DNA of 64,000 nucleotides from contig OZ029913.1 of NCBI GenBank assembly GCA_964023275.1, positions 48,053,976 to 48,117,975 on the forward strand. Direction: 5' to 3'. The stretch is from Norana najaformis. Its lineage: Eukaryota; Annelida; Clitellata; Crassiclitellata; Hormogastridae. A program made the position numbers and the translations under genes. Shown piece by piece: positions 63,151-64,000 of this stretch (position 1 is the stretch's first letter; each line of letters opens with the position of its first letter). The notes below the pieces were generated by a model. It made no database searches and was not told the DNA's origin. It saw nothing but the letters and a program-made list of their open reading frames with translations.

Positions 63151-64000
63151 CTGTATGGTAAGCAATATTGCAAGTTCGCGAGCTGAAATGACTTACTCAG
63201 CTTCTACAGAAATTAAAGCTTTTTACAGACCACACGCCACACCCATAGAACTACTCAAAACCCCTAACAGATTTCACTTACATTAACTAATGTCGCCATG
63301 GCAACCATAAGAACTTCCCATTGATTTCAATGCATTGCGCTGTATGGTAAGCAATATTGCAAGTTCGCGAGCTGAAATGACTTACTCACCCTCTACAGAA
63401 ATTAAAGCTTTTTACAGACCACACGCCACACCCATAGAACTACTTAAAACCCCTAACAGATTTCACTTACATGAACTAACGTCGCCATGGCAACCATAAG
63501 AACTTCCCATTCATTTCAATGCATTACGCTGTATGGTAAGCAATATTGCAAGTTCGCGAGCTGAAATGACTTACTCACCCTCTACGGAAATTAAAGCTTT
63601 TTACAGACCACACGCCACACCCATAGAACTACTCAAAACCCCTAACAGATTTCACTTACATTAACTAATGTCGCCATGGCAACCATAAGAACTTCCCATT
63701 GATTTCAATGCATTGCGCCGTATGGTAAGCAATATTGCATGTTCGCGAGCTGAAATGACTTACTCACCCTCTACGGAAATTAAAGCTTTTTACAGACCAC
63801 ACGCCACACCCATAGAACTACTCAAAACCCCTAACAGATTTCACTTACATTAACTAACGTCGCCATGGCAACCATAAGAACTTCCCATTGATTTCAATGC
63901 ATTACGCTGTATGGTAAGCAATATTGCAAGTTCGCGAGCTGAAATGACTTACTCAGCTTCTACAGAAATTAAAGCTTTTTACAGACCACACGCCACACCC
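63151..64000 (+). repeat. 189-bp satellite, 4.5 units, continuing past the window
   Basis: CTGTATGGTAAGCAATATTG starts at 63151, 63340, 63529, 63718 (C to T variant at base 2) and 63907, exactly 189 bp apart. Units differ at only a few positions (e.g. CAGCTTCTACAG vs CACCCTCTACGG). Each carries GTCGCCATGGCAACC. Open frames across it are artefacts. Confidence 0.97.
63292..63305. promoter_or_regulatory. RFX X-box-like motif in satellite (also 63481, 63670, 63859)
   Basis: GTCGCCATGGCAAC fits the X-box consensus GTNRCC-N(0-3)-RGYAAC on both half sites. It occurs once per satellite unit at 63292, 63481, 63670 and 63859. Binding is inference. Confidence 0.5.

Noticed and set aside
63151-64000. 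CRISPR array
   Set aside because: Repeats are contiguous 189-bp satellite units without short repeat-unique spacer alternation, in animal DNA.

Overview
This is eukaryotic, metazoan nuclear DNA. It is gene-poor and packed with transposable elements: LINEs with APE-type endonuclease and reverse transcriptase (RT), Ty3/gypsy LTR elements, a Polinton/Maverick, hAT, P-type and TTAA-target DNA elements, SINE-like repeats, satellites and microsatellites. The mix suggests a marine or freshwater invertebrate (sponge, cnidarian, mollusc, echinoderm or lancelet grade); I cannot name the species. No bacterial operons, rRNA or confident tRNA genes are seen. A run of ten Ns (8946-8955) marks a scaffold join. 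Nearly all element genes carry frameshifts or stops, so most coding calls are pseudogenes.

Layout. 1-2.6 kb: little recognisable. 2.7-4 kb: a LINE end and a ~180-bp tandem array. 4.3-8.6 kb: a cassette bounded by long inverted repeats that contain a ~188-bp tandem unit. It holds an integrase remnant on the minus strand, an unrecognised ORF on the plus strand, and a nested inverted-end element. 9-10.3 kb: SINE-like repeat, LINE scrap, and a SAP-domain ORF split by a TTAA-flanked miniature element. 11.7-19.2 kb: a minus-strand LINE split by a Ty3/gypsy element (12897-18727) with two LTRs, 5-bp target duplication, a tRNA-Leu-type primer site, and integrase placed before RT (Gmr1-type order). 20.7-25.2 kb: a Polinton remnant (ATPase, integrase-chromodomain, capsid-type genes). 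25.4-32.1 kb: a second, conventionally ordered gypsy element with an extra zinc-finger ORF before its 3' LTR and a LINE piece inserted in its RNase H.

34-43 kb: relics of a third gypsy family (RT and RNase H pieces, LTR copies), two SINE-like copies, LINE ends and a hAT element nested in an LTR copy. 44-49.6 kb: at least four LINE copies of one RT family in both orientations. 49.6-52.4 kb: a gag-only LTR-element relic with coiled-coil-rich, badly broken gag. 55.4-56.4 kb: the best host-gene candidate, a 207-residue small-heat-shock-like ORF with a downstream AATAAA. 56.7-62.9 kb: LINE pieces, a hAT derivative with a perfect 8-bp target duplication, a foldback element, and a P/THAP9-type transposase exon. 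63.15 kb to the end: a 189-bp satellite with an RFX X-box-like motif in every unit.

The elements record a nesting order: Gmr1-like element into LINE; LINE end into gypsy RNase H; hAT into LTR; hAT into LINE; TTAA element into SAP ORF. Dispersed ORFs of about 60-70 codons not listed here have no recognisable protein signature.
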